Shown piece by piece: positions 7,957 to 16,731 of a stretch of DNA of 64,000 nt; the first letter of the stretch is position 1, and each line of letters opens with the position of its first letter. The notes below the pieces were generated by a model, which worked only from the letters and a program-made list of their open reading frames with translations, was not told the DNA's origin and made no database searches. The stretch is taken from positions 1 through 64,000 of the forward strand of contig NZ_WRPA01000021.1 of NCBI RefSeq assembly GCF_009831655.1, read 5' to 3'. A program made the translations under genes and the position numbers. The stretch is from Shewanella insulae (GTDB lineage: Bacteria > Pseudomonadota > Gammaproteobacteria > Enterobacterales > Shewanellaceae).

Positions 7957-8964
7957 ATGAGATTCATGAAACGTTTGGCTGTTCTGGGTTTTGCTTGTGT
8001 CACTTCAATGGCTAATGCGGCCGATAGCATCACTGTCTATTCCTACCGTCAGGCTTTCCTTATCGACCCGATTCTGGCTGACTTTACCAAGGAGACGGGT
8101 ATAAAGGTCAATCTGGTGTTTGCCAAGCAGGGTATTGCCGAGCGCATCGCCCGTGAGGGGCGGCTGTCCCGTGCAGATCTGGTGCTTACCTCTGATTTCT
8201 CTCGTTTAATGGAGCTGGCCGACAGAGACCTGGTGGCCTCGGTCGACAGCGATACCTTGCAGCAGAACATTCCCGCGAATCTCCGTTCGCCTAATGGCGA
8301 TTGGTTTGCCCTGACCAAGCGAGTGAGAAATATCTACTCTTCCAAGGAACGCCTCGGCCCCTTAGATATCGATTATGAAGACCTGGCGGATCCTAAATTT
8401 AAGGGCAAGATCTGTACCCGCAGCGGTAAGCACCCCTACAACATCTCTCTGGTGGCGTCGATGATCGCCCATCATGGTGAGGCCGAGACCAAGACCTGGC
8501 TAGAAGGCGTTAAGGCAAATCTGGCGCGTAAGCCACAGGGTAACGACAGGGCGCAGGTGAAGGCGGTTAAGGAAGGCCTGTGTGACATTGCAATAGGTAA
8601 CAGCTACTACCTGGGTAAGATGTTGCAGGATCCAAAGCAGGTACCTTGGGCCGAGGCGGTTAACATCAACTTCCCGAATCAGAAAAATCGCGGTGCCCAT
8701 ATCAATGTCTCCGGCATGGCCTTAGCTAAGTATGCCCCTGAACGGGAGAACGCCATCAAGCTGATGGAATATCTCTCGGGCCAACAGGCGCAGCAGACCT
8801 ACGCCGAGCTCAACATGGAATACCCGGTTAAGTTGGATGTAAAGCCTTCAAAGCTGGTGGCATCCTGGGGGGACTATAAGGCCGATGAGCTGCCTATTCA
8901 CAAGCTAGCCGAGTATCACGGCGCGGCGGTGAAGCTACTCGATCAGGTGAAGTTCGATCTCTAG
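7957..8964 (+). CDS. fbpA: Ferric iron ABC transporter, periplasmic binding protein
   Basis: Periplasmic Fe(III)-binding protein of the FbpA/FutA1/AfuA family that delivers iron to the FbpBC transporter. A 21-residue signal peptide ends in ANA. The mature protein begins with the ITVYSYRQ strand typical of the family. Neighbouring tyrosines at 217-218 (GNSYYLG) match the paired Tyr ligands that bind iron in these proteins. The length of 335 is normal. GGAG sits before ATG 7957; ATG 7966 in frame is an alternative. A perfect Fur box lies upstream. A strong hairpin follows the gene, probably making the binding protein more abundant than the membrane components. Confidence 0.93.
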   Translation: MRFMKRLAVLGFACVTSMANAADSITVYSYRQAFLIDPILADFTKETGIKVNLVFAKQGIAERIAREGRLSRADLVLTSDFSRLMELADRDLVASVDSDTLQQNIPANLRSPNGDWFALTKRVRNIYSSKERLGPLDIDYEDLADPKFKGKICTRSGKHPYNISLVASMIAHHGEAETKTWLEGVKANLARKPQGNDRAQVKAVKEGLCDIAIGNSYYLGKMLQDPKQVPWAEAVNINFPNQKNRGAHINVSGMALAKYAPERENAIKLMEYLSGQQAQQTYAELNMEYPVKLDVKPSKLVASWGDYKADELPIHKLAEYHGAAVKLLDQVKFDL

Positions 8965-8988
8965 GGACTAATGTGTCGTTCGTCAGCA

Positions 8989-9021
8989 GATAGCCTTCCT
9001 TCGGGAAGGCTATCTCGTTTT
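8989..9021 (+). terminator. Terminator or attenuator hairpin between fbpA and fbpB
   Basis: Eleven-base perfect stem GATAGCCTTCC / GGAAGGCTATC closed by a TTCG tetraloop (9000-9003), followed by a T-rich tail. It lies inside the iron transport operon. It probably acts as a partial terminator and protects the 3' end of fbpA mRNA. Confidence 0.85.
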
Positions 9022-9092
9022 TATGCTGCATGTGTCACTATTCAACTAATAATCGTTTGCGTTTAAGCTTAGATTTAAGTTGGTCACAGATA

Positions 9093-10754
9093 ATGACCCG
9101 ACTCGTTTTATTGAGATTTTCTATGATTTTAGGCTTTCCCAAATCTTGGTCGACCCTAAGCTATTTGACCGCCATCTGTTTTGCCTTGCCTCTGGGGGCT
9201 ATCTGCATACAGGCATTGGTGCCAGATGAGGCAGTATTCGGCCACCTGATGCAGACCGTCTTGCCTACCTATATCTTCAATACCTTGGCCTTGATGTTGT
9301 TTGTTAGCCTGGGTGCCTTACTGATCGCCGTACCCGCCGCCTGGTGCGTGGCCCGCTGTGATTTTCCCGGACGCAATTGGTTTCAGTGGGCGCTGCTGCT
9401 GCCCTTAGCTATGCCCGCCTACGTTGTAGCCTATGTCTATACGGATCTGCTGGACTATGCGGGGCCTATTCAGACCTGGCTGAGGCAAGTCAATGGCTGG
9501 CTATCACCCACAGATTATTACTTTCCCGATGTTCGCACCCTGGGTGGTGCGTCTGTGATGCTGGCGCTAGTGTTATTTCCCTATATCTATCTGCTGGCGC
9601 GCACCGCCTTTATGGAGCAGTCGCCTAGTCTGCTGCACGCCTCCAGAGTGATGGGCGCCAGTCCCGGACGCAGCTTTTGGCGCTTGAATCTGCCTATGGC
9701 ACGGCCTGCCTTGGCGGTGGGGGCGGCGCTGGTGGCGATGGAGACGGCCGCCGATTTCGCGACCGTGAGCTACTTTGCCGTGCCCACGCTGACGACGGCG
9801 GTTTACGATACCTGGCTGGGATACGGTAGTCTGGCGGCGGCAGCTAAACTCTCTGCCATCATCTTGTTGGTGGTCTTCTGTCTGATCGGCGCAGAGCGGT
9901 TTGCCAGGCGTAAGCAGGAGCTGTTTCAGAAACAGACGCCGATAACCTCCCATGAGCGATATGGGCTATCGGGTTACAAGGCCTGGCTCGCGACGGGTTA
10001 TTGCGTTGTGCTGCTCTTGCTGGCCTTCGGCCTGCCGGTTTGGATCTTGCTGGGATATGCCTGGGATTACTTTGATGTGAGTTGGAACCAAGCCTTCTGG
10101 GAATATAGCCTCAACAGCCTGACGATCGCCTTGGTGGTCAGCCTGATGACCGTGGTGTTCGCCTTGCTCTTGATGTTTGTCCGGCGCTGCAGCCCAAGGG
10201 AAGTTGATATCTTACCGTCACGCCTGGCCTCGACGGGTTACGCCCTGCCGGGCACTGTGCTGGCCATCGGCGTCTTGGTACCGCTGAGTTATCTGGATTT
10301 TGCCCTTAATGATCTCTATGCCTATTTCAACCAGGTTGAGCCTGGACTTATCTTCAGTGGCACCCTGTTTGTCTTAATATTTGCCTTTACGATTCGTTTT
10401 GCGGCCATCGCTATCGGTAGCATAGAAAACAGCTATAAACAGATTAGTCCCTCGCTGGATATGGCGTCGGTCACCATGGGGATGAAGCCTAGCGCTATCC
10501 TATCGCGGATCCACCTACCATTGCTGCGCAGCGGGATCTTCGCCGCCATCTTGCTGGTCTTTATCGAGTGTATGAAGGAGCTGCCGGCGGCTTTGCTGCT
10601 CAGGCCTGTGGGGTTTGAGAATCTCGCCACCTATGTCTACCAGTTTGTCTCAGACGAGCAGCTAGAGCAGGGCGCCCTGGGGGCCATAGTAATCGTCTTG
10701 GTGGGGCTGGTCCCGCTTATCTATCTCAATCGCTCCCTGGAGCAAGGTAACTAG
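9093..10754 (+). CDS. fbpB: Ferric iron ABC transporter, fused permease
   Basis: Inner-membrane permease of 553 residues made of two fused copies of the binding-protein-dependent transport domain, giving about twelve membrane helices. Each half carries an EAA-type loop that contacts the ATPase. In the first half it lies around ASRVMGASPGRSFWRL, in the second around MASVTMGMKPSAILSRI. It carries Fe(III) across the inner membrane. The frame is open from ATG 9030 in the tail of the fbpA terminator. I prefer ATG 9093, which has AAGTTGGT eight bases upstream; ATG 9123 is also possible. The stop is one base from the ATPase start. Confidence 0.9.
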   Translation: MTRLVLLRFSMILGFPKSWSTLSYLTAICFALPLGAICIQALVPDEAVFGHLMQTVLPTYIFNTLALMLFVSLGALLIAVPAAWCVARCDFPGRNWFQWALLLPLAMPAYVVAYVYTDLLDYAGPIQTWLRQVNGWLSPTDYYFPDVRTLGGASVMLALVLFPYIYLLARTAFMEQSPSLLHASRVMGASPGRSFWRLNLPMARPALAVGAALVAMETAADFATVSYFAVPTLTTAVYDTWLGYGSLAAAAKLSAIILLVVFCLIGAERFARRKQELFQKQTPITSHERYGLSGYKAWLATGYCVVLLLLAFGLPVWILLGYAWDYFDVSWNQAFWEYSLNSLTIALVVSLMTVVFALLLMFVRRCSPREVDILPSRLASTGYALPGTVLAIGVLVPLSYLDFALNDLYAYFNQVEPGLIFSGTLFVLIFAFTIRFAAIAIGSIENSYKQISPSLDMASVTMGMKPSAILSRIHLPLLRSGIFAAILLVFIECMKELPAALLLRPVGFENLATYVYQFVSDEQLEQGALGAIVIVLVGLVPLIYLNRSLEQGN

Positions 10755-10755
10755 T

Positions 10756-11784
10756 ATGTCGACTCTCACCATAGAACAGGTTCATAGCGATTATCAGGGG
10801 CAGGTTATTCTGCGCGGCTTAGATCTTGTGTTGCATCAAGGGGAGATTGCTGCCTTGCTCGGCCCCAGCGGCTGTGGCAAGACGACCCTACTCAAGGCGA
10901 TTGCCGGGCTGCAGCCTATCTCCCAGGGTCGCATCAGCATCAATGGCCGTTTGCTCTCTGGAGATGAGCTGTTTGTGCCTAGCGAGCAACGTGAAGTGGG
11001 GATGATTTTTCAAGACTACGCCCTGTTTCCCCACCTGACAGTGGCCGAGAACATCTTGTTTGGGGTCAAAGGCTTGAACAAGGCCGCCAGACAGGCGAGG
11101 CTCGGCGAGATGCTGGCGTTGGTGAAACTGGAGGGCTTAGGGGGGCGTTATCCCCACGAACTCTCGGGCGGTCAGCAGCAGCGTGTATCGATTGCCAGGG
11201 CGCTCGCCTACGAACCAGAACTGCTGCTGCTCGATGAGCCCTTCTCCAATATCGATGCTAAGGTGCGAGGCGAGATGATGGTAGAGATCCGCGAGATCTT
11301 AAAGCAGCGTGGGGTGAGTGCGGTATTCGTGACCCATAGTAAGGATGAGGCCTTCGTATTTGCCGATAAGCTGGCGCTATTCAAAGAGGGACGCATAGCC
11401 CAATATGGCAATGCCGAGAGCCTCTACGGCGCGCCGGTCGACAAGTATGTGGCGGAATTTCTCGGTCAGGTGAACTATCTTAGCTGTGAGGTGAAAGCCA
11501 GCTCGCGGCTACAGACCCTGCTGGGTGAGGTGCAAAGCAGCAGTATTTTGCCCAAGGGGGCGGGTTATCGTGGTGAGATGTTGCTGCGTCCGGAGCAGAT
11601 ACAGATGACTGAGGACAAACAGGGAGAAGGCACCATCATAGCGCGGCGCTTTCTCGGTAATCTGTGCCACTACAGTATCCTAATAGGTAAGGAGACATTG
11701 GCAGTTCGCTCGCCGTTGCATCACTTTTCACCGGGACAGAAGGTCGCCCTGTCGGTGACGCCACATCCGGCGGTGTTGTTTTAG
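10756..11784 (+). CDS. fbpC: Ferric iron ABC transporter, ATPase
   Basis: Cytoplasmic ATPase subunit of 342 residues that energises FbpB. Walker A GPSGCGKT is at residues 36-43, the signature LSGGQQQR lies near 134 and Walker B LLLLDEPFSNID near 153. A switch His follows in FVTHSKDEA. The C-terminal 110 residues form the beta-rich regulatory (TOBE-like) domain of the FbpC/MalK branch. It starts one base after the fbpB stop and is certainly co-transcribed. No clear terminator hairpin is seen downstream. Confidence 0.93.
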   Translation: MSTLTIEQVHSDYQGQVILRGLDLVLHQGEIAALLGPSGCGKTTLLKAIAGLQPISQGRISINGRLLSGDELFVPSEQREVGMIFQDYALFPHLTVAENILFGVKGLNKAARQARLGEMLALVKLEGLGGRYPHELSGGQQQRVSIARALAYEPELLLLDEPFSNIDAKVRGEMMVEIREILKQRGVSAVFVTHSKDEAFVFADKLALFKEGRIAQYGNAESLYGAPVDKYVAEFLGQVNYLSCEVKASSRLQTLLGEVQSSSILPKGAGYRGEMLLRPEQIQMTEDKQGEGTIIARRFLGNLCHYSILIGKETLAVRSPLHHFSPGQKVALSVTPHPAVLF

Positions 11785-11900
11785 ATAGGGCCTATGTAAC
11801 ATTTTTGTGTGGGCATTTTTATCTAGCTATGGTTGCCAACTTAAAAAAAAGTTAATCTAACCGATAAATGATGTTTCGCTTTAACGGTTTGTGGGTTGTG

Positions 11901-11915
11901 TAATACTAATTATCG
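11901..11915. promoter_or_regulatory. Candidate Fur-like site upstream of the DyP peroxidase
   Basis: TAATACTAATTATCG matches 11 of the 14 fixed positions of the 7-1-7 Fur core (TGATAAT-N-ATTATCA). It lies about 55 bases before the peroxidase start. It is weaker than the site before fbpA, and AT-rich DNA produces such matches by chance. Confidence 0.35.
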
Positions 11916-11970
11916 CTAAAGTTTCGGATAATAACGCCGAAATTGAGACTGACGAAAGGTAGGTTTATTT

Positions 11971-12915
11971 ATGGATAATCTGGTTATGCCACGTGAACAG
12001 CTGGGTGTGTGTGCCGAAGGAAATTTACATAGTGTGTATCTGATGCTCAACGCCAACGACGGCGTCGAATCTCAGCTGCGTCCCTGCGTTGCCAATGTGG
12101 CTCAGTATATCTATGAATTGGCCGACCAGTATGCCGACAGCGCCTTTAACGGCTTCGTGGCCATAGGTGCCAACTACTGGGATAGCCTCTATCCTCGGCA
12201 GCGACCTTCACAGTTAAAACCTTTTCCTGCAATGCATGCCGACAACCGTGATGCCCCTGCCCATGAGTATGATCTCTTCGTGCATCTACGCTGTGATCGC
12301 TACGATATCTTGCATCTAGTGGCCAACGAGGTGTGTCAGATGTTTGAAGATCTGGTCGAGTTGGTGGATGAGGAGCGGGGATTCCAGTTTATGGATACCC
12401 GAGATCTGACCGGGTTTGTTGACGGTACAGAGAATCCCAAGGGGCGTCATCGACAGGATGTTGCCCTGGTGGGAGACGAAGATGAAGCGTTTCGAGCTGG
12501 CAGCTACCTGCATGTGCAGAAGTTTGCCCATAACCTCAGCAAGTGGAACCGTCTGCCACAGAAGAAGCAGGAAGATATCATAGGCCGCACCAAGATAGAT
12601 AATATCGAGTACGCCTCTGAGGATAAGCCCCTGACCAGTCATATCAAGCGGGTCAATCTGAAAGATGCCGACGGTAGCTCGATAGAGATCCTGCGCCAGA
12701 GCATGCCCTATGGCTCGATGAAAGAGCAGGGATTGATGTTTATCTCTGCCTGTCGCAATTCGGAAAATTTCGAGAAGATGCTGAGCAGCATGATCCATGG
12801 TGACGGCGAGGGGAATCACGATCACCTGATGCACTTTACCCAGGCATTGACCGGCTCGGCATTCTTTGTCCCGTCGCTGGACTTTATGGAGCATGAGGCG
12901 GATCTAGAAGGCTAG
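11971..12915 (+). CDS. DyP-type haem peroxidase (TyrA-like)
   Basis: Cytoplasmic haem peroxidase of the dye-decolorising family, 314 residues. The diagnostic GFVDG lies at residues 148-152 with catalytic Asp151. His224 (TSHIKRV) is the expected proximal haem ligand and Arg242 (ILRQSMPYG) the second distal residue. There is no signal peptide, no Tat motif and no encapsulin gene nearby. It closely resembles the Shewanella DyP called TyrA. Physiological substrates of DyP enzymes are poorly known. Its position after fbpABC suggests a link between iron or haem and peroxide handling. It ends at a bidirectional terminator. Confidence 0.92.
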   Translation: MDNLVMPREQLGVCAEGNLHSVYLMLNANDGVESQLRPCVANVAQYIYELADQYADSAFNGFVAIGANYWDSLYPRQRPSQLKPFPAMHADNRDAPAHEYDLFVHLRCDRYDILHLVANEVCQMFEDLVELVDEERGFQFMDTRDLTGFVDGTENPKGRHRQDVALVGDEDEAFRAGSYLHVQKFAHNLSKWNRLPQKKQEDIIGRTKIDNIEYASEDKPLTSHIKRVNLKDADGSSIEILRQSMPYGSMKEQGLMFISACRNSENFEKMLSSMIHGDGEGNHDHLMHFTQALTGSAFFVPSLDFMEHEADLEG

Positions 12916-12933
12916 CCCTAAGGTCGCCCAATA

Positions 12934-12961
12934 AAAAACACACCTTAAGGTGTGTTTTTTT
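12934..12961. terminator. Bidirectional terminator between the DyP and cupin genes
   Basis: A 28-base perfect palindrome: AAAAAACACACCTT followed directly by AAGGTGTGTTTTTT. The A and T runs let it terminate both convergent genes. Confidence 0.88.
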
Positions 12962-12980
12962 GTGCCTGTTTACAAATGGG

Positions 12981-13439
12981 TTAGCGATCGGGATCCCAGT
13001 AGTTGGTGGGCCGCTTGGCATAGATCTCGTCGATAGAACGCACCTGCACCTTATTGTGCTCGGGATATACCACCACATCGTGGGGATCGCGATTACCCAG
13101 CACAAGAAACAGGAAGTCGGCATCGGATTCGTTTTTCAGGGTGTGGGAAATGCCCGAGTTGGCGGTGAAGCAGATATAGTCGCCCTGTTTGAAGGGGTGG
13201 GGCTCGCCGTCGATATACAGGGTGGCTTCGCCTTGCAGCGCGTAGAGGTGCTCCTCTTCCTTGGTGTGAAAGTGGGCGACGGAGGAAAGCTTGCCGGGTT
13301 CCAGCCGTTCCATGGTGACGCCTATCTGCTGACAACCGGCGGCATCGCCGATATGTTTCTGATGGCTGGCGTATTGATCTGAGTGCTGCCAAGATTCCCA
13401 GCAAAGGTTGTCGATATTAATTATCTTATTGTTTTTCAT
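12981..13439 (-). CDS. Cupin domain protein
   Basis: A 152-residue single-cupin protein. Metal-binding motif 1 is visible as HFHTKEEEHLYALQG around residues 57-71, and motif 2 as GDYICFTANSGISHTL around 86-101. It probably binds a divalent metal and acts as a small enzyme or sugar/small-molecule binding protein; the substrate is unknown. It converges on the DyP peroxidase and shares its terminator, so co-regulation is not implied. The ending NYWDPDR is distinctive. Confidence 0.8.
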   Translation of the reverse strand: MKNNKIINIDNLCWESWQHSDQYASHQKHIGDAAGCQQIGVTMERLEPGKLSSVAHFHTKEEEHLYALQGEATLYIDGEPHPFKQGDYICFTANSGISHTLKNESDADFLFLVLGNRDPHDVVVYPEHNKVQVRSIDEIYAKRPTNYWDPDR

Positions 13440-13560
13440 CTCGGGTCCTTAACCATCGGGTGACAGAGGGGATGGTTTGGACTCAGTGTATCCTATTGGA
13501 TATATAGTATTCAATTTGAGCGTGAGTAAAATCTAGGTAAAACTCGAGTAAAACCGGGAT

Positions 13561-13600
13561 AAAAAAAAGACACCCTTTGCTAAACAGTCAAAGGGTGTCT
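13561..13600 (-). terminator. Rho-independent terminator of argR
   Basis: Stem of 11 bases (13568-13578 with 13590-13600; AGACACCCTTT / AAAGGGTGTCT) followed, in the minus-strand direction, by a run of at least seven U residues. Confidence 0.88.
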
Positions 13601-13637
13601 CTTGGGTGAATGGCCTGGGCCATCCTTGAGAAGTGGG

Positions 13638-14108
13638 TTAATCGGCGTAATTAAACAGCGACTTGACCGTCTCGAGTGTCTTGTCCACTTCCTGAATGTT
13701 GGAAGGGCTGATGAAGATAGTGTCGTCACCGGCGATAGTGCCCAGTATGCCTTCGGGCTTGCCGATGGAGTCCAGTAGTCTGGCGATTAGCTGGGCAGCC
13801 CCTGGGCTGGTACGGACCACTATCATAGACTGGTTATGGTCGACATCCAGTACTAAGTTTTTCAGCGGGCTGCCAGCCGTCGGGACCCCAAGTTCGGCGG
13901 GCAGGCAGTAGACCATCTCCTGTTTGGCGTTGCGGGTGCGCACGGCGCCAAACTTGCTCAGCATGCGTGAGACTTTGGACTGGTTAATATTGTTGAAGCC
14001 CTCTGCTTGCAGGGCGTTGACTATCTCGCTCTGGGAGCCAAAACGCTCCTCTTTCAAGATAGCCTTAAAGGTCTTTACAAGTTCGTCTTGATTTTTATTG
14101 GCTTGCAT
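13638..14108 (-). CDS. argR: Arginine repressor
   Basis: Hexameric transcription factor of 156 residues that binds ARG boxes when arginine is abundant. The N-terminal winged helix includes SQSEIVNALQ and NQSKVSRML (about residues 25-51), with SKVSRML as the recognition helix. The C-terminal oligomerisation domain holds GTIAGDDTIF with Asp128 and Asp129, the arginine-binding pair. It is divergent from mdh, the same neighbour as in E. coli. The upstream region contains three phased ARG-like boxes, so autoregulation is likely. Confidence 0.95.
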   Translation of the reverse strand: MQANKNQDELVKTFKAILKEERFGSQSEIVNALQAEGFNNINQSKVSRMLSKFGAVRTRNAKQEMVYCLPAELGVPTAGSPLKNLVLDVDHNQSMIVVRTSPGAAQLIARLLDSIGKPEGILGTIAGDDTIFISPSNIQEVDKTLETVKSLFNYAD

Positions 14109-14146
14109 ATCGAATTATTCTTATATTCAAAAAAACTGGCTTATTG

Positions 14147-14202
14147 TGAATAGTTTTGCACCATTGGTCAAGTGTTATTCGGATTGCGTGAATAAAAATG
14201 CA
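14147..14202. promoter_or_regulatory. Three phased ARG-like boxes upstream of argR
   Basis: ARG boxes follow TGAAT-N4-ATTCA. Three matches start at 14147 (TGAATAGTTTTGCA), 14168 (TCAAGTGTTATTCG) and 14189 (TGAATAAAAATGCA). The first and third keep the left half intact. All three are spaced exactly 21 bases apart, the centre-to-centre distance of paired ARG boxes bound by one ArgR hexamer. The individual matches are imperfect, and the phasing is the main support. Confidence 0.55.
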
Positions 14203-14415
14203 TGTTTGTGAGTGAGGTTTGCGCCCTAGAATGGCGCGGATGGCCTGCCAGTATAACCTAAATGATGCTGAAGTGGCAGTCGCTTTGAGTAAATTGAAAT
14301 TATCTGGCCACACGACTAAGGGATAATTGAATTTTTACCGTGATTCCAGTAATGTTGCGCCATCGGTAAATCTAGATCTATATCACATAATATCCAAGAA
14401 TTAACGGAGATAACT

Positions 14416-15351
14416 ATGAAAGTTGCTGTACTTGGTGCCGCCGGTGGTATTGGCCAGGCTCTTGCCCTACTACTTAAAACTCAATTGCCTGCCGGTTCAA
14501 AACTATCCCTTTATGATATCGCGCCAGTAACCCCTGGTGTTGCCGTTGACCTAAGCCACATCCCGACAGCTGTAGAAGTGAAGGGCTTTGCTGGTGAAGA
14601 TCCAACGCCTGCCCTGGAAGGTGCCGACGTGGTACTTATCTCTGCCGGTGTGGCGCGTAAGCCAGGCATGGATCGTTCAGATCTATTCAACATCAACGCA
14701 GGTATCGTGAGAAACCTGGTTGAGAAGTGTGCAGCAACTTGCCCTAAGGCGCTGATCGGTATAATTACTAACCCAGTTAACACTACTGTGGCCATCGCTG
14801 CCGAAGTATTGAAAGCTGCCGGTGTATATGACAAGAACCGTCTGTTCGGTGTGACTACTCTTGACGTGATCCGCTCTGAAACTTTCGTTGCCGAGGCGAA
14901 AGGCCTGAATGTTGCCGACGTTAAAGTTAACGTTATCGGTGGACACAGCGGCGTGACTATTCTGCCTCTATTGTCTCAAATCGAAGGTGTCAGCTTCTCT
15001 GATGAAGAAGTTGCAGCGCTAACTAATCGTATCCAAAACGCGGGTACCGAAGTGGTTGAAGCTAAGGCGGGTGGCGGTAGCGCGACTCTGTCTATGGGTC
15101 AGGCTGCATGTCGTTTCGGCCTGTCACTGGTTCGCGGCCTACAAGGCGAAGCTAACGTTGTTGAATGCGCCTATGTTGACGGTGGCAGCGAGCATGCTGA
15201 CTTCTTCGCACAACCTGTACTACTGGGTAAGCAGGGTATCGAGCAAGTACTTGCCTATGGCGAAGTTAGCGAGTTCGAAGCCAATGCACGCGATGCTATG
15301 CTAGACACGCTAAAAGCCGATATCGCACTAGGTGTCGACTTCGTAAAATAA
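14416..15351 (+). CDS. mdh: Malate dehydrogenase, NAD-dependent
   Basis: TCA-cycle enzyme oxidising malate to oxaloacetate with NAD+, cytoplasmic, 311 residues. The Rossmann motif GAAGGIGQ begins at residue 7. Substrate-binding Arg81, Arg87 and Arg153, Asn119, and the catalytic pair Asp150 and His177 (GGHSG) all fall at the E. coli positions. Codon usage is strongly biased, as expected for a highly expressed gene. An AACGGAG ribosome binding site precedes the ATG. It stands alone, divergent from argR, and ends at a perfect-palindrome terminator. Confidence 0.97.
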   Translation: MKVAVLGAAGGIGQALALLLKTQLPAGSKLSLYDIAPVTPGVAVDLSHIPTAVEVKGFAGEDPTPALEGADVVLISAGVARKPGMDRSDLFNINAGIVRNLVEKCAATCPKALIGIITNPVNTTVAIAAEVLKAAGVYDKNRLFGVTTLDVIRSETFVAEAKGLNVADVKVNVIGGHSGVTILPLLSQIEGVSFSDEEVAALTNRIQNAGTEVVEAKAGGGSATLSMGQAACRFGLSLVRGLQGEANVVECAYVDGGSEHADFFAQPVLLGKQGIEQVLAYGEVSEFEANARDAMLDTLKADIALGVDFVK

Positions 15352-15392
15352 GGCTAAGTCTCTAAACTAAGTTGCTAAGTTAGCCCTTAACG

Positions 15393-15420
15393 AAAAATGG
15401 AGCCAATTGGCTCCATTTTT
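15393..15420 (+). terminator. Rho-independent terminator of mdh
   Basis: A 12-base perfect stem (AAAAATGGAGCC / GGCTCCATTTTT) closed by AATT and ending in a T-run. It could also act on the convergent ispB transcript. Confidence 0.88.
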
Positions 15421-15484
15421 TATGGGGAATGTTCAAGCCATGAATCATAATGCGCCTCATAGCACAGAGCGCGATGGCTATCGA

Positions 15485-16456
15485 TTAGTGATTACGCGCT
15501 ACGGCAATTCTCGCCAGCGATATCAGGGCCTGCTTATAGTCGCTATCTGGAAGCAGATCTAATGCTTTTATCGCCTTCTCAGCTTCTTCTTGCGCACGTT
15601 TCTCTGTGTAGTCGAGGGCACCACATTGCTTCAGGGCATTTAATATAGTGTCGATATGTTCTGTGCCATCACCCTTCTCGATTGCATCGCGAATCAACTG
15701 ACGTTCGACCTCGTTGCCATTGGTGATGGCGTAAATCAGCGGTAGGGTTGGCTTACCCTCGGCCAGGTCGTCACCTATGTTCTTACCCAGCTCCTCGGTA
15801 TCTGCGGTATAGTCCAGCAGGTCGTCGGTGAGCTGGAAGGCCGTCCCCAGGTATTTACCATAGTCGGCCAGGGCAGTCTGCACCTCTATGCTGCTATCGG
15901 CCAGCACACCCGCGAGACGGGTCGCGGCTTCAAATAGCTTAGCCGTCTTACAGTAGATGACCCGCATGTAGCTTTCCTCGCTGGTATCCGGGTCGTTACA
16001 GTTCATTAGCTGTAGGACTTCGCCTTCGGCCAGTACGTTGGTGGCATCGGCGAGTACTTCGAGCACTTGCATGCTCTTAAGCTCTGTCATCATCTGGAAA
16101 GAGCGGGTATAGAGGAAGTCTCCGACTAGCACGCTGGCGCTGTTACCAAATAGGGCATTGGCAGTTTCCCTGCCGCGTCTCAGCATGGACTCATCGACCA
16201 CGTCGTCGTGTAATAGAGAAGCGGTATGGATAAACTCAACGATTGCCGCCAATTTAATATGCGCCTCACCTTCATAGGCGATGGCGCGGGCGGCTAAGAT
16301 AGAGAGCAGCGGGCGCATGCGTTTGCCGCCGCCATTGATGATGTAGAATCCGAGTTGATTAATAAGGGCTACATCCGATTCCAACTGTTTATAGATAAGT
16401 TGGTCGACGGATTTCATATCAGCGTCTGCCAGCTGACGAATGGCATTCAAATCCAT
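15485..16456 (-). CDS. ispB: Octaprenyl diphosphate synthase
   Basis: Trans-prenyltransferase of 323 residues that lengthens farnesyl diphosphate to the C40 side chain of ubiquinone and menaquinone. The first Asp-rich motif DDVVD is at residues 84-88 and the second, DDLLD, near 211. The GGGKRMRP and GDFLYTR blocks are intact. The N-terminus resembles E. coli IspB throughout. It is divergent from rplU-rpmA-obgE, the classic gammaproteobacterial arrangement. The quinone it supplies is needed for the respiratory chain that feeds the outer-surface cytochromes. Confidence 0.95.
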   Translation of the reverse strand: MDLNAIRQLADADMKSVDQLIYKQLESDVALINQLGFYIINGGGKRMRPLLSILAARAIAYEGEAHIKLAAIVEFIHTASLLHDDVVDESMLRRGRETANALFGNSASVLVGDFLYTRSFQMMTELKSMQVLEVLADATNVLAEGEVLQLMNCNDPDTSEESYMRVIYCKTAKLFEAATRLAGVLADSSIEVQTALADYGKYLGTAFQLTDDLLDYTADTEELGKNIGDDLAEGKPTLPLIYAITNGNEVERQLIRDAIEKGDGTEHIDTILNALKQCGALDYTEKRAQEEAEKAIKALDLLPDSDYKQALISLARIAVARNH

Positions 16457-16618
16457 ATAATGGCTCTACTTTTAGGGTTGTAAGGTAAATCAGACAGCCC
16501 AAATTAAGGCGGAAATGTTATAATAACCAGATTCTACCTAAAAAAGCCTTCTCTGACAGTAGTAGAAGAGTATTGTGCGAGTAATTCCGATCTTTTTTTG
16601 ATCAAAGTGAATTAAGAC

Positions 16619-16647
16619 TTGTCAGCCAGTCGAACTTAGCGTAAACT
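16619..16647 (+). promoter_or_regulatory. Probable sigma-70 promoter for rplU-rpmA
   Basis: TTGTCA (16619-16624) and TAAACT (16642-16647) are separated by exactly 17 bases, giving a good -35/-10 pair about 85 bases before the rplU start. Confidence 0.5.
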
Positions 16648-16731
16648 CCGCGACCATTGTCATTAAAGCTTTTATAGCGCCCAGCCAAACTTAAAGGGTC
16701 TGCGTGCTAGAAATATCGGAGTAAAATAGCT

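Noticed and set aside
9030..9092. Upstream ATG start for fbpB at 9030
   Set aside because: It lies in the tail of the fbpA terminator with no ribosome binding site, and adds 21 residues not typical of the permease N-terminus.
12316..12894. Long open frame (192 codons) antisense to the DyP peroxidase gene
   Set aside because: It covers the peroxidase active-site codons in the opposite strand, has no start signal, and looks like a codon-bias shadow.
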